Assembly (NCBI GenBank): GCA_964388275.1
Contig: CAYLZD010000003.1
Span: 62,001-126,000 of the forward strand
Origin: JARYLZ01 sp964388275
GTDB taxonomy: Bacteria > Bacteroidota > Ignavibacteria > SZUA-365
Reading direction: 5' to 3'
Length of the DNA stretch: 64,000 nucleotides
Both the position numbers and the translations under genes were made by a program. Each line of letters starts with the position of its first letter. Position 1 is the first letter of the stretch. The notes under the pieces were generated by a model that saw only the letters and a list, made by a program, of their open reading frames with translations, had not been told where the DNA came from and did no database searches. Below, piece after piece: positions 7,506 through 15,115 of this stretch.

Positions 7506-8465
7506 TTACGCGCCCGCGCTGTCACCTTGCGGCGCCGCGGAATTCAACAGCGCGGCGACTTTCATCCTCAGTTCGTCGATTTCGGCGTCCCAAAGCGCGC
7601 GTCGGCTTCCTTCGAGACATCTGGCCTGTGATTTCCTGAATGCCAGTCGGGTCACTGTTTTCAGGTACATCTTGCGATCGACCTCCATCGGCAGCCATCC
7701 GCGTATTCCGCGCCTCCCCGTGAACGGGATGAAATTGATGTGAGCATCAGGGATCAGTCCCGAATCCGCCTCCTCCTGAAGTTCCTTGCGCAGCATCCTG
7801 CTCTCGAAACCGAGGGAGATCTGCATTACCGCGAGTATGACGACGACGCTGAGAGCGATGAAGAGCAGGCCGAGTCCGGCCGCCGCCGGATCATCGGCGC
7901 TCACGGCGAAATTCCAGAAAGAGTGCATCCCGACGGCGAGCGCCAGACCCAGAAGCAGGAGGGGAAACCGCGAAGCGCGGGCCCGGAACTTCACCCATCC
8001 GGCGAAAGCGCCGACAATACCAGTGGCCATCGCGTGCATGACCGCCGAGAAAAGCGTCCGTACCACAACCACGACCAGCCATTCTCCCATCGTGGAAGCG
8101 GAGAGGAAGTAGAGGAAATTTTCGGTCATTCCGAATCCGAGACCGACGGCCATTCCGTAGACAAGACCGTCGGTGACATTGTCGAAGTGCCTGCTCCGAA
8201 CTGTGTAAATGAGGAACAACGCCTTGGCGGGCTCTTCCACGACCGGCGCAAGTATGACGGCATCCAGGAATTCGCCCATATCCAGAGCGATAGATCCGAC
8301 GATGCTGGCGATGACGGCAAGTATGACGGCGCCGAATCCGCCCCAGAGAAAATTGGCGGCCAGCAATCCGACCGGCTCGCGGTCGTAGCGGTCCATAAGC
8401 CAGATCAACCAGAGATAGGCGACCATCGGTAATACTGCGAAAAGAAGTGACAGTAATGCGAGCAT
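7506..8465 (-). CDS. PrsW family intramembrane protease (copy 2)
   Basis: A second 319-residue PrsW-type protein, arranged in tandem with copy 1 and clearly homologous to it along its whole length. Shared stretches include YDREPVGLL, the motif-1 EEPAK, GLGFGMTENFLYF, VMHAMATG and the C-terminal VTRLAFRKSQAR. The predicted catalytic Glu and His residues are kept in both copies, so neither looks degenerate. The duplication must be fairly old because synonymous and conservative changes are spread throughout. The 65-nt gap to copy 1 suggests co-transcription. Function in regulated membrane proteolysis is inferred from the family. Confidence 0.88.
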   Translation of the reverse strand: MLALLSLLFAVLPMVAYLWLIWLMDRYDREPVGLLAANFLWGGFGAVILAVIASIVGSIALDMGEFLDAVILAPVVEEPAKALFLIYTVRSRHFDNVTDGLVYGMAVGLGFGMTENFLYFLSASTMGEWLVVVVVRTLFSAVMHAMATGIVGAFAGWVKFRARASRFPLLLLGLALAVGMHSFWNFAVSADDPAAAGLGLLFIALSVVVILAVMQISLGFESRMLRKELQEEADSGLIPDAHINFIPFTGRRGIRGWLPMEVDRKMYLKTVTRLAFRKSQARCLEGSRRALWDAEIDELRMKVAALLNSAAPQGDSAGA

Positions 8466-8501
8466 CGAAGTCCGTCGTCGGTTTTTTGAGCGCCTGTGGT
8501 A

Positions 8502-8534
8502 AAAATATAAGCAAACCTGTCCGGATTCGGGAAA
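8502..8534 (-). promoter_or_regulatory. Candidate promoter for the PrsW pair
   Basis: On the minus strand TATATTTT (8509-8502) resembles the Bacteroidota -7 box TAnnTTTG, with TTTC (8534-8531) 21 nt upstream in the -33 position. It lies 37 nt before the PrsW copy 2 start. Match is partial, so this is a suggestion only. Confidence 0.3.
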
Positions 8535-8567
8535 CCGCCTGGCAACGGTACCGTCGCCCCGGGCATT

Positions 8568-9917
8568 TCAGGCCTGTGCGTCCTCCAGCGGGGTGAAGCG
8601 GGCGCGGATGATGCGGCGTCCGTCCACATCCAGAATATCGATGCGGAATCCGTGCCAGTCGGTTCCGTCTGCCTTCTCCGGTATCCTGCCCATCAGGCTT
8701 GTAATGAAACCCCCGATTGTGTCGTACTCGCCGCTTTCAGGAATTGTTATGGGAAACAGCGAATTGAAATCGGAAATCGTCAGGCGACCCTCGACCTCGA
8801 CGACGCCCCCCGGAAACATGTCCCAATATCGCGCGTCTTCGTCGTATTCGTCATGAATGTCACCCACGATTTCTTCGAGAATGTCTTCCAGTGTGATCAG
8901 TCCCTCGGTGCCGCCGAATTCATCCACCACCACGGCAAGGTGTATGCGTTTCCGCTGGAATTCCCTCAACAGATCTGATATCGGCTTGGTGTCGGGTACC
9001 ACGAAGGGCGGACGGATGATGTCGTCGAGTATGATCAGGTCCTTGTGCTCAATAAGACTGACTACATCCTTGGCATAGATCACACCGACGATATTGTCGA
9101 GGGATCCCTTGTAAACCGGCATCCGCGTGTAACCGTCGAGCACGACTTGCTCGAGAATCGCCTCGGGCGCGTTATCGTATTCGACCGCGGTTATTTCCTT
9201 TCGCGGGATCATGATTTCGCGTGCGGTCTTGTCGGTAAAACGGAAAATGCTCTCGATCAGCTCATGTTCCGTCTTGTCGACCAGTCCCGAACGAGTGCTC
9301 TCCTCAATTATGTCCATCAGTTCTTCTTCGGACATGACCGCGTCCGCGAATTGAGCCGATATTCCGATGGGCCTCAGAATGAGATTGGCGATGGAAGTGA
9401 TGGCTCTTGCCGGCAGCGTTTGAATGCGCGAGAGCAACAGGAGAAAACCGGCTGTCTTGAGAACCAGATGCTCGGCGCGATGTGTGCCGACAGCTCTGGC
9501 CGCAAGCGAGACAAGCGCCACGAACACGACACCGACGGAAAGGGAAGTCAAGATGACGACGATTGTTCTGTTGGCGGCCGGCGCCCACGTGATCGGGCCG
9601 TTTTCGGGGACGAAGGCGAGATTCAGGGAAAAGTAATGAGCCGTGATGACCGACACCGCTATCAGTATCAACATAGAGGATATGTGTGCCGCGCCGCGCA
9701 CACGCTCGATACGCGATTTCAGGTCGAGACAAATTTCGGCCCGCCGGGAGTTGTTTTCGGCGAGTTCCTCCAGGCGCACACGCGCAACCGTCTCCAGCGC
9801 ATGGAGGGAGGCTTCCGCGGCCATTGCCGCGAGCAAACCTGCCAGGACTATCGCAGCGTCAATAATCGGATCGCCGATCACGGGTACATTCCCGATTGGT
9901 CGGCCCCCCCGCGACAA
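8568..9917 (-). CDS. CNNM/CorC family protein (DUF21, CBS pair, CorC_HlyC domain)
   Basis: A 449-residue inner-membrane protein of the family often annotated as hemolysin or magnesium/cobalt efflux protein. Three to four hydrophobic segments form the DUF21 part (roughly residues 10-200). A tandem CBS pair (EIMIPRKEITAVEYDNAPEA; KDVVSLIEHKDL...LLREFQRKRIHLAVVVDE) follows, then GGTEGLITLEDILEEIVGDIHDEYD and a C-terminal CorC_HlyC domain (VEGRLTISDFNSLFP...TIGGFI). CBS domains usually bind adenine nucleotides and gate transport. Relatives are implicated in Mg2+ export or extrusion of divalent cations; the actual substrate is not shown by sequence. It follows rpsT on the same strand by 28 nt. Confidence 0.9.
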   Translation of the reverse strand: MSRGGRPIGNVPVIGDPIIDAAIVLAGLLAAMAAEASLHALETVARVRLEELAENNSRRAEICLDLKSRIERVRGAAHISSMLILIAVSVITAHYFSLNLAFVPENGPITWAPAANRTIVVILTSLSVGVVFVALVSLAARAVGTHRAEHLVLKTAGFLLLLSRIQTLPARAITSIANLILRPIGISAQFADAVMSEEELMDIIEESTRSGLVDKTEHELIESIFRFTDKTAREIMIPRKEITAVEYDNAPEAILEQVVLDGYTRMPVYKGSLDNIVGVIYAKDVVSLIEHKDLIILDDIIRPPFVVPDTKPISDLLREFQRKRIHLAVVVDEFGGTEGLITLEDILEEIVGDIHDEYDEDARYWDMFPGGVVEVEGRLTISDFNSLFPITIPESGEYDTIGGFITSLMGRIPEKADGTDWHGFRIDILDVDGRRIIRARFTPLEDAQA

Positions 9918-9945
9918 TTCCCCGGCGCGGGGAGGAGGCCGGCTG

Positions 9946-10206
9946 TCAGGAGGCGCCGAGGCTCTGTACGAGCTTTGCGAGTCTGGACTTCCTGTTGGCC
10001 GCCGTGTTCTTGTGTATCACGCCTTTCAAGGCGATGCGATCGAGAAATGACGCAACCTTCCTGTAAGCTTCTCCGGCTTGTCCCGGATCCTTCGTCTCGC
10101 GCAATTCCTTGATGAGATTCTTCATTCGCGTCTTGTACATCCGATTCCGCGCCCGCTTTCGGGAAGCGGTGCGAACGCGTTTCTCAGCTGACTTATGTTG
10201 TGGCAT
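9946..10206 (-). CDS. rpsT: 30S ribosomal protein S20
   Basis: An 86-residue basic, helical protein that binds 16S rRNA early in 30S assembly. MPQHKSAEKRVRTASRKRAR and the C-terminal IHKNTAANRKSRLAKLV are clear S20 signatures. The start is ATG 10206, preceded by AGGAG at a normal distance; the much longer upstream open frame is not coding. The gene is monocistronic in many bacteria, but here a CBS-domain protein follows after 28 nt. Confidence 0.96.
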   Translation of the reverse strand: MPQHKSAEKRVRTASRKRARNRMYKTRMKNLIKELRETKDPGQAGEAYRKVASFLDRIALKGVIHKNTAANRKSRLAKLVQSLGAS

Positions 10207-10236
10207 ACAACTCCTGTATGAAAGAAAACAAACACT

Positions 10237-10265
10237 AATATACGTACGCGACATAATTTCCGCAA
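10237..10265 (-). promoter_or_regulatory. Candidate rpsT promoter
   Basis: On the minus strand TTGCGG (10265-10260) and TATATT (10242-10237) are spaced by 17 nt, 31 nt before the rpsT start. The same bases can be read as a weak Bacteroidota-type pair (TTGC, 19 nt, TATATTAG). Confidence 0.45.
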
Positions 10266-10375
10266 TCATGCCGGATGCACCGGCTGCGCCACAGGCCCGG
10301 ATAATTCCTCCGGCCGCCGAATGAGGAAATCGGAAGCATGCACCATTTATCCGCGTTATTTCATCGACGCCGATT

Positions 10376-10406
10376 TTTGCAGTGCGAACCGGCTTTGGTA
10401 GATTGC
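10376..10406 (+). promoter_or_regulatory. Candidate hydF promoter (Bacteroidota type)
   Basis: TTTG (10376-10379) is followed after exactly 19 nt by TAGATTGC (10399-10406), which matches TAnnTTTG at 6 of 8 scored and free positions. The predicted start of transcription would leave a leader of roughly 40 nt before the hydF ATG. Confidence 0.35.
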
Positions 10407-10451
10407 CGCAGGCATTGTTGGAAATGAATCCTGTCAACCAAGCAGACTGAT

Positions 10452-11693
10452 ATGATAAACACCCCAAAAGGACTTCGACTGCACATCGGCATTTTTGGTC
10501 GGCGGAACGTCGGGAAATCATCTGTTCTGAACGCTCTGACGCGCCAGACGGTATCGATAGTGTCTGAAATCGCCGGGACAACCACCGACCCGGTCGAAAA
10601 GGCAATGGAGCTTCTTCCTCTCGGACCGGTGCTGTTCGTCGACACCGCGGGCGTGGACGACGTGGGCGCCCTGGGCGCAAAGCGTGTCGAGAAGACCCGC
10701 GGCGTTATCGACCGAATCGACCTCGCAATTCTCGTAACCGACGACTGGCAGGATTTCGAGACCGAATTGCTCGATTTGTTCCGCAAGCGCAACATCCCTG
10801 TTGTCGCCGCGGCGAACAAGGCCGATCTTCGCGCCGGTGAGGAACTCGAGAAATCAATATCCTCGGCGGGCGTCGAGCACGTGATCCGGGTTTCCACACT
10901 CTCCGGGGAGGGAGTCCCAGACCTGCGTCAGGCCGTTATAGCATCGGCGCCCGATTCCTACATAAACTCGCCGTCGATAATCGGAGATCTGGTATCCGCG
11001 GGGGATCTGATAGTGCTGGTCACTCCGATCGACATAGAAGCGCCGAAAGGCCGCCTTATTCTGCCGCAGGTGCAGACTCTACGGGAAATTCTCGACTGCC
11101 ACGGCTACGCGCTGGTGGTGAAGGAAAGTGAATTGCCGGAAGCATTGGCGGGGCTTGCCCGTCCGCCCGCGCTGGTAGTCACCGACAGCCAGGCATTCCG
11201 GAAGGTATCCGCCGATGTGCCGGAACATATCCCTCTGACAGGCTTCTCAATCCTGTACTCGCGTTTCAAGGGCGATCTGGCAACAGCCGTGGAAGGGGCG
11301 GCGCATATAGACAAGCTGCTTCCCGGAGATCGTGTGCTCATCGCCGAAGCCTGCACGCATCATCCCACGGGCGAAGACATAGGAAGAGTGAAAATCCCAC
11401 GATGGCTGGAACAGAGAGTCGGCGGCCCATTGCATGCCGATGTGTTTGCGGGCCACGAATTCCCTCCCGATATCGGCTCCTACAAACTGATCATCCACTG
11501 CGGAGCCTGCGTGCTCACACGCCGCCACATGTTGAGCCGCATCGAGAAGGCTCGTGATGCCGGCGTCCCTCTCACCAATTACGGCCTGGCAATAGCCTGG
11601 AGTCTGGGAATGTTCGAAAGAGCGCTTTCACCCTTCCCTGCCGTGCTCGAATTATTTAGGAACTCGCACAGCTCAGGCTCCAGAATCGGTTGA
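10452..11693 (+). CDS. hydF: [FeFe]-hydrogenase maturation GTPase HydF
   Basis: HydF is the scaffold on which the 2Fe subcluster of the [FeFe]-hydrogenase H-cluster is assembled before transfer to HydA. The 413-residue protein has an N-terminal TrmE-like GTPase domain: P-loop GRRNVGKSS at 16-24, G3 DTAG at 64-67, NKAD at 122-125. A dimerisation domain follows, then the C-terminal cluster-binding domain with C301-T-H303 and H349-C-G-A-C353, the CxH...HCxxC signature. All ligands are intact. The radical-SAM partners HydE and HydG and the hydrogenase itself are not in this window. It is divergent from rpsT and followed by a modest terminator hairpin. Confidence 0.95.
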   Translation: MINTPKGLRLHIGIFGRRNVGKSSVLNALTRQTVSIVSEIAGTTTDPVEKAMELLPLGPVLFVDTAGVDDVGALGAKRVEKTRGVIDRIDLAILVTDDWQDFETELLDLFRKRNIPVVAAANKADLRAGEELEKSISSAGVEHVIRVSTLSGEGVPDLRQAVIASAPDSYINSPSIIGDLVSAGDLIVLVTPIDIEAPKGRLILPQVQTLREILDCHGYALVVKESELPEALAGLARPPALVVTDSQAFRKVSADVPEHIPLTGFSILYSRFKGDLATAVEGAAHIDKLLPGDRVLIAEACTHHPTGEDIGRVKIPRWLEQRVGGPLHADVFAGHEFPPDIGSYKLIIHCGACVLTRRHMLSRIEKARDAGVPLTNYGLAIAWSLGMFERALSPFPAVLELFRNSHSSGSRIG

Positions 11694-11731
11694 TCCGACG
11701 GCGGAAAGGAAAGCGTCCGACCGTCGGCATC

Positions 11732-11752
11732 CCCTGCGCCGCAGGGATTTTT
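11732..11752 (+). terminator. Rho-independent terminator after hydF
   Basis: CCCTGC (11732-11737) and GCAGGG (11741-11746) form a 6-bp GC stem with a 3-nt loop followed by ATTTTT. It lies 39 nt after the hydF stop codon. Confidence 0.55.
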
Positions 11753-11965
11753 CGGGACCGGAAGGAAAAATACTTACGATATTTGCGAGGAATAATCAAA
11801 ATCGTATATTCGAGGCACGGTTTCCCGCTCAGCGACGACGACGTAACCACGGAAAGGCAAGTGGAGGGAAGCCCGTTTCCGGTCCGGTTGCAGTCCTTGA
11901 AACATGGACCAGGCGACGAAAGAAGCAGTCCACAACAACCAATCAGATATCCATTCGGAGGAATG

Positions 11966-12166
11966 ATGAACCAATTCAATGAACTCGTGGCGCTTGTTCA
12001 GAGCTTCGAGAAGGACTTCGAGAAATTTTTCGTAAAGGGGAACAAATCGGCCGGCACACGGGTGCGCAAGCACATGAACGAATTGAAACGCAAGGCTCAG
12101 GAAGTCCGTAACGCGGTGCAGCAGCTCAAAAAGTCCGAGGAAGGCGGCGGCGCGGTTCCGCAGTAA
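11966..12166 (+). CDS. Histone H1-like HC1 family DNA-binding protein
   Basis: A 66-residue, Lys/Arg-rich helical protein: NELVALVQSFEKDFEKFF, then GNKSAGTRVRKHMNELKRKA. The GNxxAGTRVRKxMxxLK core is the signature of small HC1-like histones common in Bacteroidota, which coat or compact DNA. Start 11966 is preferred over the ATG directly before it because GGAGG is then 4 nt away rather than 1. It stands alone between hydF and the dipeptidase, with hairpin terminators on both sides. A near-match to a -7 box (GATATTTG, 11778-11785) lies far upstream. Confidence 0.82.
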   Translation: MNQFNELVALVQSFEKDFEKFFVKGNKSAGTRVRKHMNELKRKAQEVRNAVQQLKKSEEGGGAVPQ

Positions 12167-12208
12167 GCACGTACTCGGCAGAGCTGTCCTGCCCCGATTG
12201 ATCGACAG

Positions 12209-12270
12209 GCCCAAGCATTCGGGCTTTTTCATAAGGCAACATCCGGTCGAGCCGGGGTTGCTTTTTATTT
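12209..12270 (+). terminator. Two successive terminator hairpins after the HC1 gene
   Basis: First, GCCC (12209-12212) pairs with GGGC (12221-12224), followed by TTTTT. Second, GCAAC..CCGG (12236-12246) pairs with CCGG..GTTGC (to 12261), followed by TTTTTATTT. Both have T-tracts on the plus strand and lie within 100 nt of the HC1 stop. Confidence 0.7.
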
Positions 12271-12318
12271 GATTCCCTCGAAGACGCAAGAGCCGCGGAG
12301 GCAGTGCAGGAGTCCATG

Positions 12319-13530
12319 ATGACATCTCTACCGCTCAACTCTTCGATTCTTTCGGTCATTTCAGCGGTATTATGCCTGTCATGTCGTTCCGACGGCATCG
12401 ACCGGCATGACGGAACAAGCGCGGCGGACGCCGGTTACTTGCGAGTACACAGCGCGGCAGTCGTCGCGGACGGGCACAACGATGCGTTAGGACGCATTGT
12501 CTCAGGCGAAGATTTTCTGAACAGAAGCGACCGCGGGCACTCCGACCTCGTTCGTTTCCGCGAGGGCGGGGTGGACGCGCAAGTATTCGCGATCTGGGTG
12601 CATCCGTCCACCGCCGATCCGTACGGACGGGCTCTTGCGATGCTCGAATCGCTGCATGTACTCGACCGCCGTGCGGGAACGGCGCTGCGGGTCGTGCGAA
12701 ACAGGAGTGAAATGGACTCCGCCTTTTCCGAGGGTTCCCTGGCCGCGATCGCAGGACTGGAGGGCGGGCATGTAATCGGAAATTCGCGCAACAAAATCAT
12801 CGAACTGTATCGCAGAGGATTGAGGTGTTTCGGTCTGACCTGGAACAACAGCACTTCGTGGGCGTCTTCGTCGCGGGATGAAACCCGGAACCGGAAAGGC
12901 GGGTTGACGGTGTTGGGAAAGAGTTTCATCCGCCTTATGGACAGTCTTGGCATCATCATCGACATATCGCACCTCGGGGCGCGTTCGGTGAACGACGTGC
13001 TGGCGGCGTCGCGCAATCCGGTGATCGCTTCGCACTCCTGCTGCGCCGCGCTACGGCCGCATGATCGGAATCTGACAGACGAGCAGCTCCGTTCCGTTGC
13101 ACGGAAAGGCGGTGTCGTCATGATCAACTTCGTGCCCTCTTTCCTGCGCGCCAGTATTCCTCGCGACGCGGCCGCCCGCAGCGGCGCATATCGGAAGCGC
13201 CTGCGCTCCATCGGCGCATCGGGCGGACTGCGGGATTCCGCGGCTCTCGCCGCCCGCGACCGGATCATAGCCGAGGCGAGACGCGCAGGTCTGGCCACAA
13301 TCCTCGATGTCGCAGATCATATCGATCACGCGGTGCGGATCGCAGGCATCGATCATGTGGGACTGGGATCCGATTTCGACGGAATCGACTACGGTCCGGT
13401 CGGTCTCGGCGACGCGGCCGATTATCCGTATCTGACGCGCGAACTACTGAACAGGGGTTACAGCGAGGCCGCGATCAGGAAAATTCTGGGAGGCAATTTC
13501 ACCGCCCTGTTCCGAAAAATATGCAGATAA
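12319..13530 (+). CDS. Membrane dipeptidase (peptidase family M19), probable lipoprotein
   Basis: M19 enzymes are zinc dipeptidases of the amidohydrolase fold that cleave dipeptides, including those with D-residues. The N-terminus has a hydrophobic stretch ending VLCLSC, a lipobox-like signal, so the enzyme is probably anchored in the envelope. Metal-site motifs are present: DGHND near the start, the EGGH segment (LEGGHVIGNS), DISHLG, SHSCCAALRPHDRNLTD, and HVGLGSDFDGID close to the C-terminus. Length (403 residues) is normal. Two ATGs follow AGGAG; the second (12319) has the better spacing. It may serve peptide nutrition or cell-wall turnover. Confidence 0.9.
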   Translation: MTSLPLNSSILSVISAVLCLSCRSDGIDRHDGTSAADAGYLRVHSAAVVADGHNDALGRIVSGEDFLNRSDRGHSDLVRFREGGVDAQVFAIWVHPSTADPYGRALAMLESLHVLDRRAGTALRVVRNRSEMDSAFSEGSLAAIAGLEGGHVIGNSRNKIIELYRRGLRCFGLTWNNSTSWASSSRDETRNRKGGLTVLGKSFIRLMDSLGIIIDISHLGARSVNDVLAASRNPVIASHSCCAALRPHDRNLTDEQLRSVARKGGVVMINFVPSFLRASIPRDAAARSGAYRKRLRSIGASGGLRDSAALAARDRIIAEARRAGLATILDVADHIDHAVRIAGIDHVGLGSDFDGIDYGPVGLGDAADYPYLTRELLNRGYSEAAIRKILGGNFTALFRKICR

Positions 13531-13597
13531 ACGGATCAGTGATTCCCGGATGAGCGCGCAAGACCGCGGCGGAGCGCCGCGCAGCCCGTTTCTCGAC

Positions 13598-13626
13598 TTG
13601 ACATCGGGTGCGCTATCATTTTTCAT
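13598..13626 (+). promoter_or_regulatory. Candidate sucC promoter
   Basis: A perfect TTGACA (13598-13603) is followed after 17 nt by TTTCAT (13621-13626), which matches TATAAT at four of six positions. It lies 87 nt before the sucC ATG. Confidence 0.35.
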
Positions 13627-13713
13627 GGAAAATCATCATTTTACCGTATTGTGTCTGCCGGCAATGAATCCCGGTTTACAAATTCGTAATCCACAAGCAC
13701 CACGGGACATCAA

Positions 13714-14913
13714 ATGAAAATCCACGAGTACCAAGGCAAGGAAATCCTCAGATCCTTCAACGTGCCGACGCCCGCGGGGCATGTGGCGTTCACGCCGGAA
13801 GAAGCCGTCTCCGCGGCCCAGCGCCTCGGCGGCTCCGTATGGGTTGTCAAAGCCCAGATCCATGCAGGCGGCCGGGGCAAGGGTGATCTCTATCATCCCG
13901 AGACGCGCGAACTTCTCATGAAAGGCGGCGTGAAAGTAGCCAAATCCCTCGATGAAGTCAGGGACTACTCTTCAAAAATGCTCGGCAATCTATTGGTCAC
14001 GGTTCAGACGGGCCGGGATGGAAAAATTGTGCGCCGTGTCTTGATCGAGGAAGGCGTGAAAATCGAAAAGGAGTTTTATGCGGGCATGCTGCTCGACCGG
14101 GCGCGTTCCCGCACAGTCATGATGGTCTCGACCGAAGGAGGGATGGAAATCGAAAAGGTAGCTGCTGAATCACCGGAGAAAATCATAACCGTGGCGATAG
14201 ATCCGGACACCGGTTTCCAGGCATTTCACGCAAGGCGACTGTCTTTCGGACTCGGCCTTAAAGGTGAGGCATTCAAGAACGGCATCAAGTTCTTCCACGC
14301 CCTCGCAAACGCCTATGAAGCTACAGACGCCTCTCTTTTCGAGATAAATCCATTGGTGTTGACGTCCGACGCCGCGGTCCTGGCTCTCGACGCCAAGGTC
14401 AACATAGACGACAACGCTCTGTACAGACAGAAGGAGATTGTGAAACTGCGCGACCTTGACGAAGAAGCGCCGCTTGAAATAGAAGCGTCAAAATATGATC
14501 TCAACTATATAAAACTGGACGGCAACGTCGGTTGCATGGTAAACGGGGCGGGTCTGGCGATGGCCACCATGGATATCATCAAGCTGGCAGGCGGAGAACC
14601 GGCGAACTTCCTCGACGTCGGTGGCGGCGCAAGCGCCGAAACGGTGGAAAACGGCTTCCGTATCATACTCGGCGATCCGCACGTGCGCGCGATTTTGATA
14701 AACATCTTCGGCGGCATCGTCCGCTGCGACCGCATAGCCAACGGCGTTGTCCAGGCCGCGAAAAACATCGACATCCACGTTCCCATTGTGATCCGCCTCG
14801 CGGGAACTAATGCCGAAGAGGCGGCGGAAATCCTTGAGAATTCCGGCATAGACTTCAGCGTAGCTTCCTCCCTCAAAGAAGCCGCGGAAAAGGTCACTAA
14901 GGCCATCGCCTGA
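13714..14913 (+). CDS. sucC: Succinate-CoA ligase (ADP-forming) beta subunit
   Basis: The beta subunit carries the ATP-grasp domain and the succinate and nucleotide sites of the TCA-cycle enzyme that makes ATP from succinyl-CoA. The 399-residue protein opens MKIHEYQGKEILRSFNVP. It contains VVKAQIHAGGRGKG, EINPLVLT (metal/nucleotide), DAKVNIDDNALYR, GCMVNGAGLAMATMD, and NIFGGIVRCD, ending in the CoA-ligase flavodoxin-like domain (VIRLAGTNAEEA). All signatures are intact. The alpha subunit gene sucD, usually directly downstream, is not here; the next gene encodes a secreted protein after a probable terminator. Confidence 0.96.
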   Translation: MKIHEYQGKEILRSFNVPTPAGHVAFTPEEAVSAAQRLGGSVWVVKAQIHAGGRGKGDLYHPETRELLMKGGVKVAKSLDEVRDYSSKMLGNLLVTVQTGRDGKIVRRVLIEEGVKIEKEFYAGMLLDRARSRTVMMVSTEGGMEIEKVAAESPEKIITVAIDPDTGFQAFHARRLSFGLGLKGEAFKNGIKFFHALANAYEATDASLFEINPLVLTSDAAVLALDAKVNIDDNALYRQKEIVKLRDLDEEAPLEIEASKYDLNYIKLDGNVGCMVNGAGLAMATMDIIKLAGGEPANFLDVGGGASAETVENGFRIILGDPHVRAILINIFGGIVRCDRIANGVVQAAKNIDIHVPIVIRLAGTNAEEAAEILENSGIDFSVASSLKEAAEKVTKAIA

Positions 14914-14937
14914 CCCGGGAACACCGGATCCGCGTGT

Positions 14938-14978
14938 GCGCGAAATTAGTCCATTCGAGTGATTCGCGCGGAGTTTTT
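14938..14978 (+). terminator. Probable terminator after sucC
   Basis: GCGCGAA (14938-14944) pairs with TTCGCGC (14963-14969), followed four nt later by TTTTT. It begins 24 nt after the sucC stop. The 18-nt loop is long, so efficiency is uncertain. Confidence 0.45.
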
Positions 14979-15045
14979 GCAGCCGCCGGTATTGCCCTCG
15001 CAACCGGATCATATGCATTTTTTTCATAAACCGTGACCTTGGCTC

Positions 15046-15074
15046 TTGAAAGCATCCCGCTTTTCAATTAAAAT
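15046..15074 (+). promoter_or_regulatory. Sigma70-type promoter for the YCF48-like T9SS gene
   Basis: TTGAAA (15046-15051), a 17-nt spacer and TAAAAT (15069-15074) give 5/6 matches in each box. Transcription would start near 15081, about 35 nt before the TTG start codon and next to an ATG that opens a 12-codon leader frame. Confidence 0.65.
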
Positions 15075-15115
15075 GGACAAATGAAAGCCGCATCCATCCA
15101 CATCAAAGAAACGCC

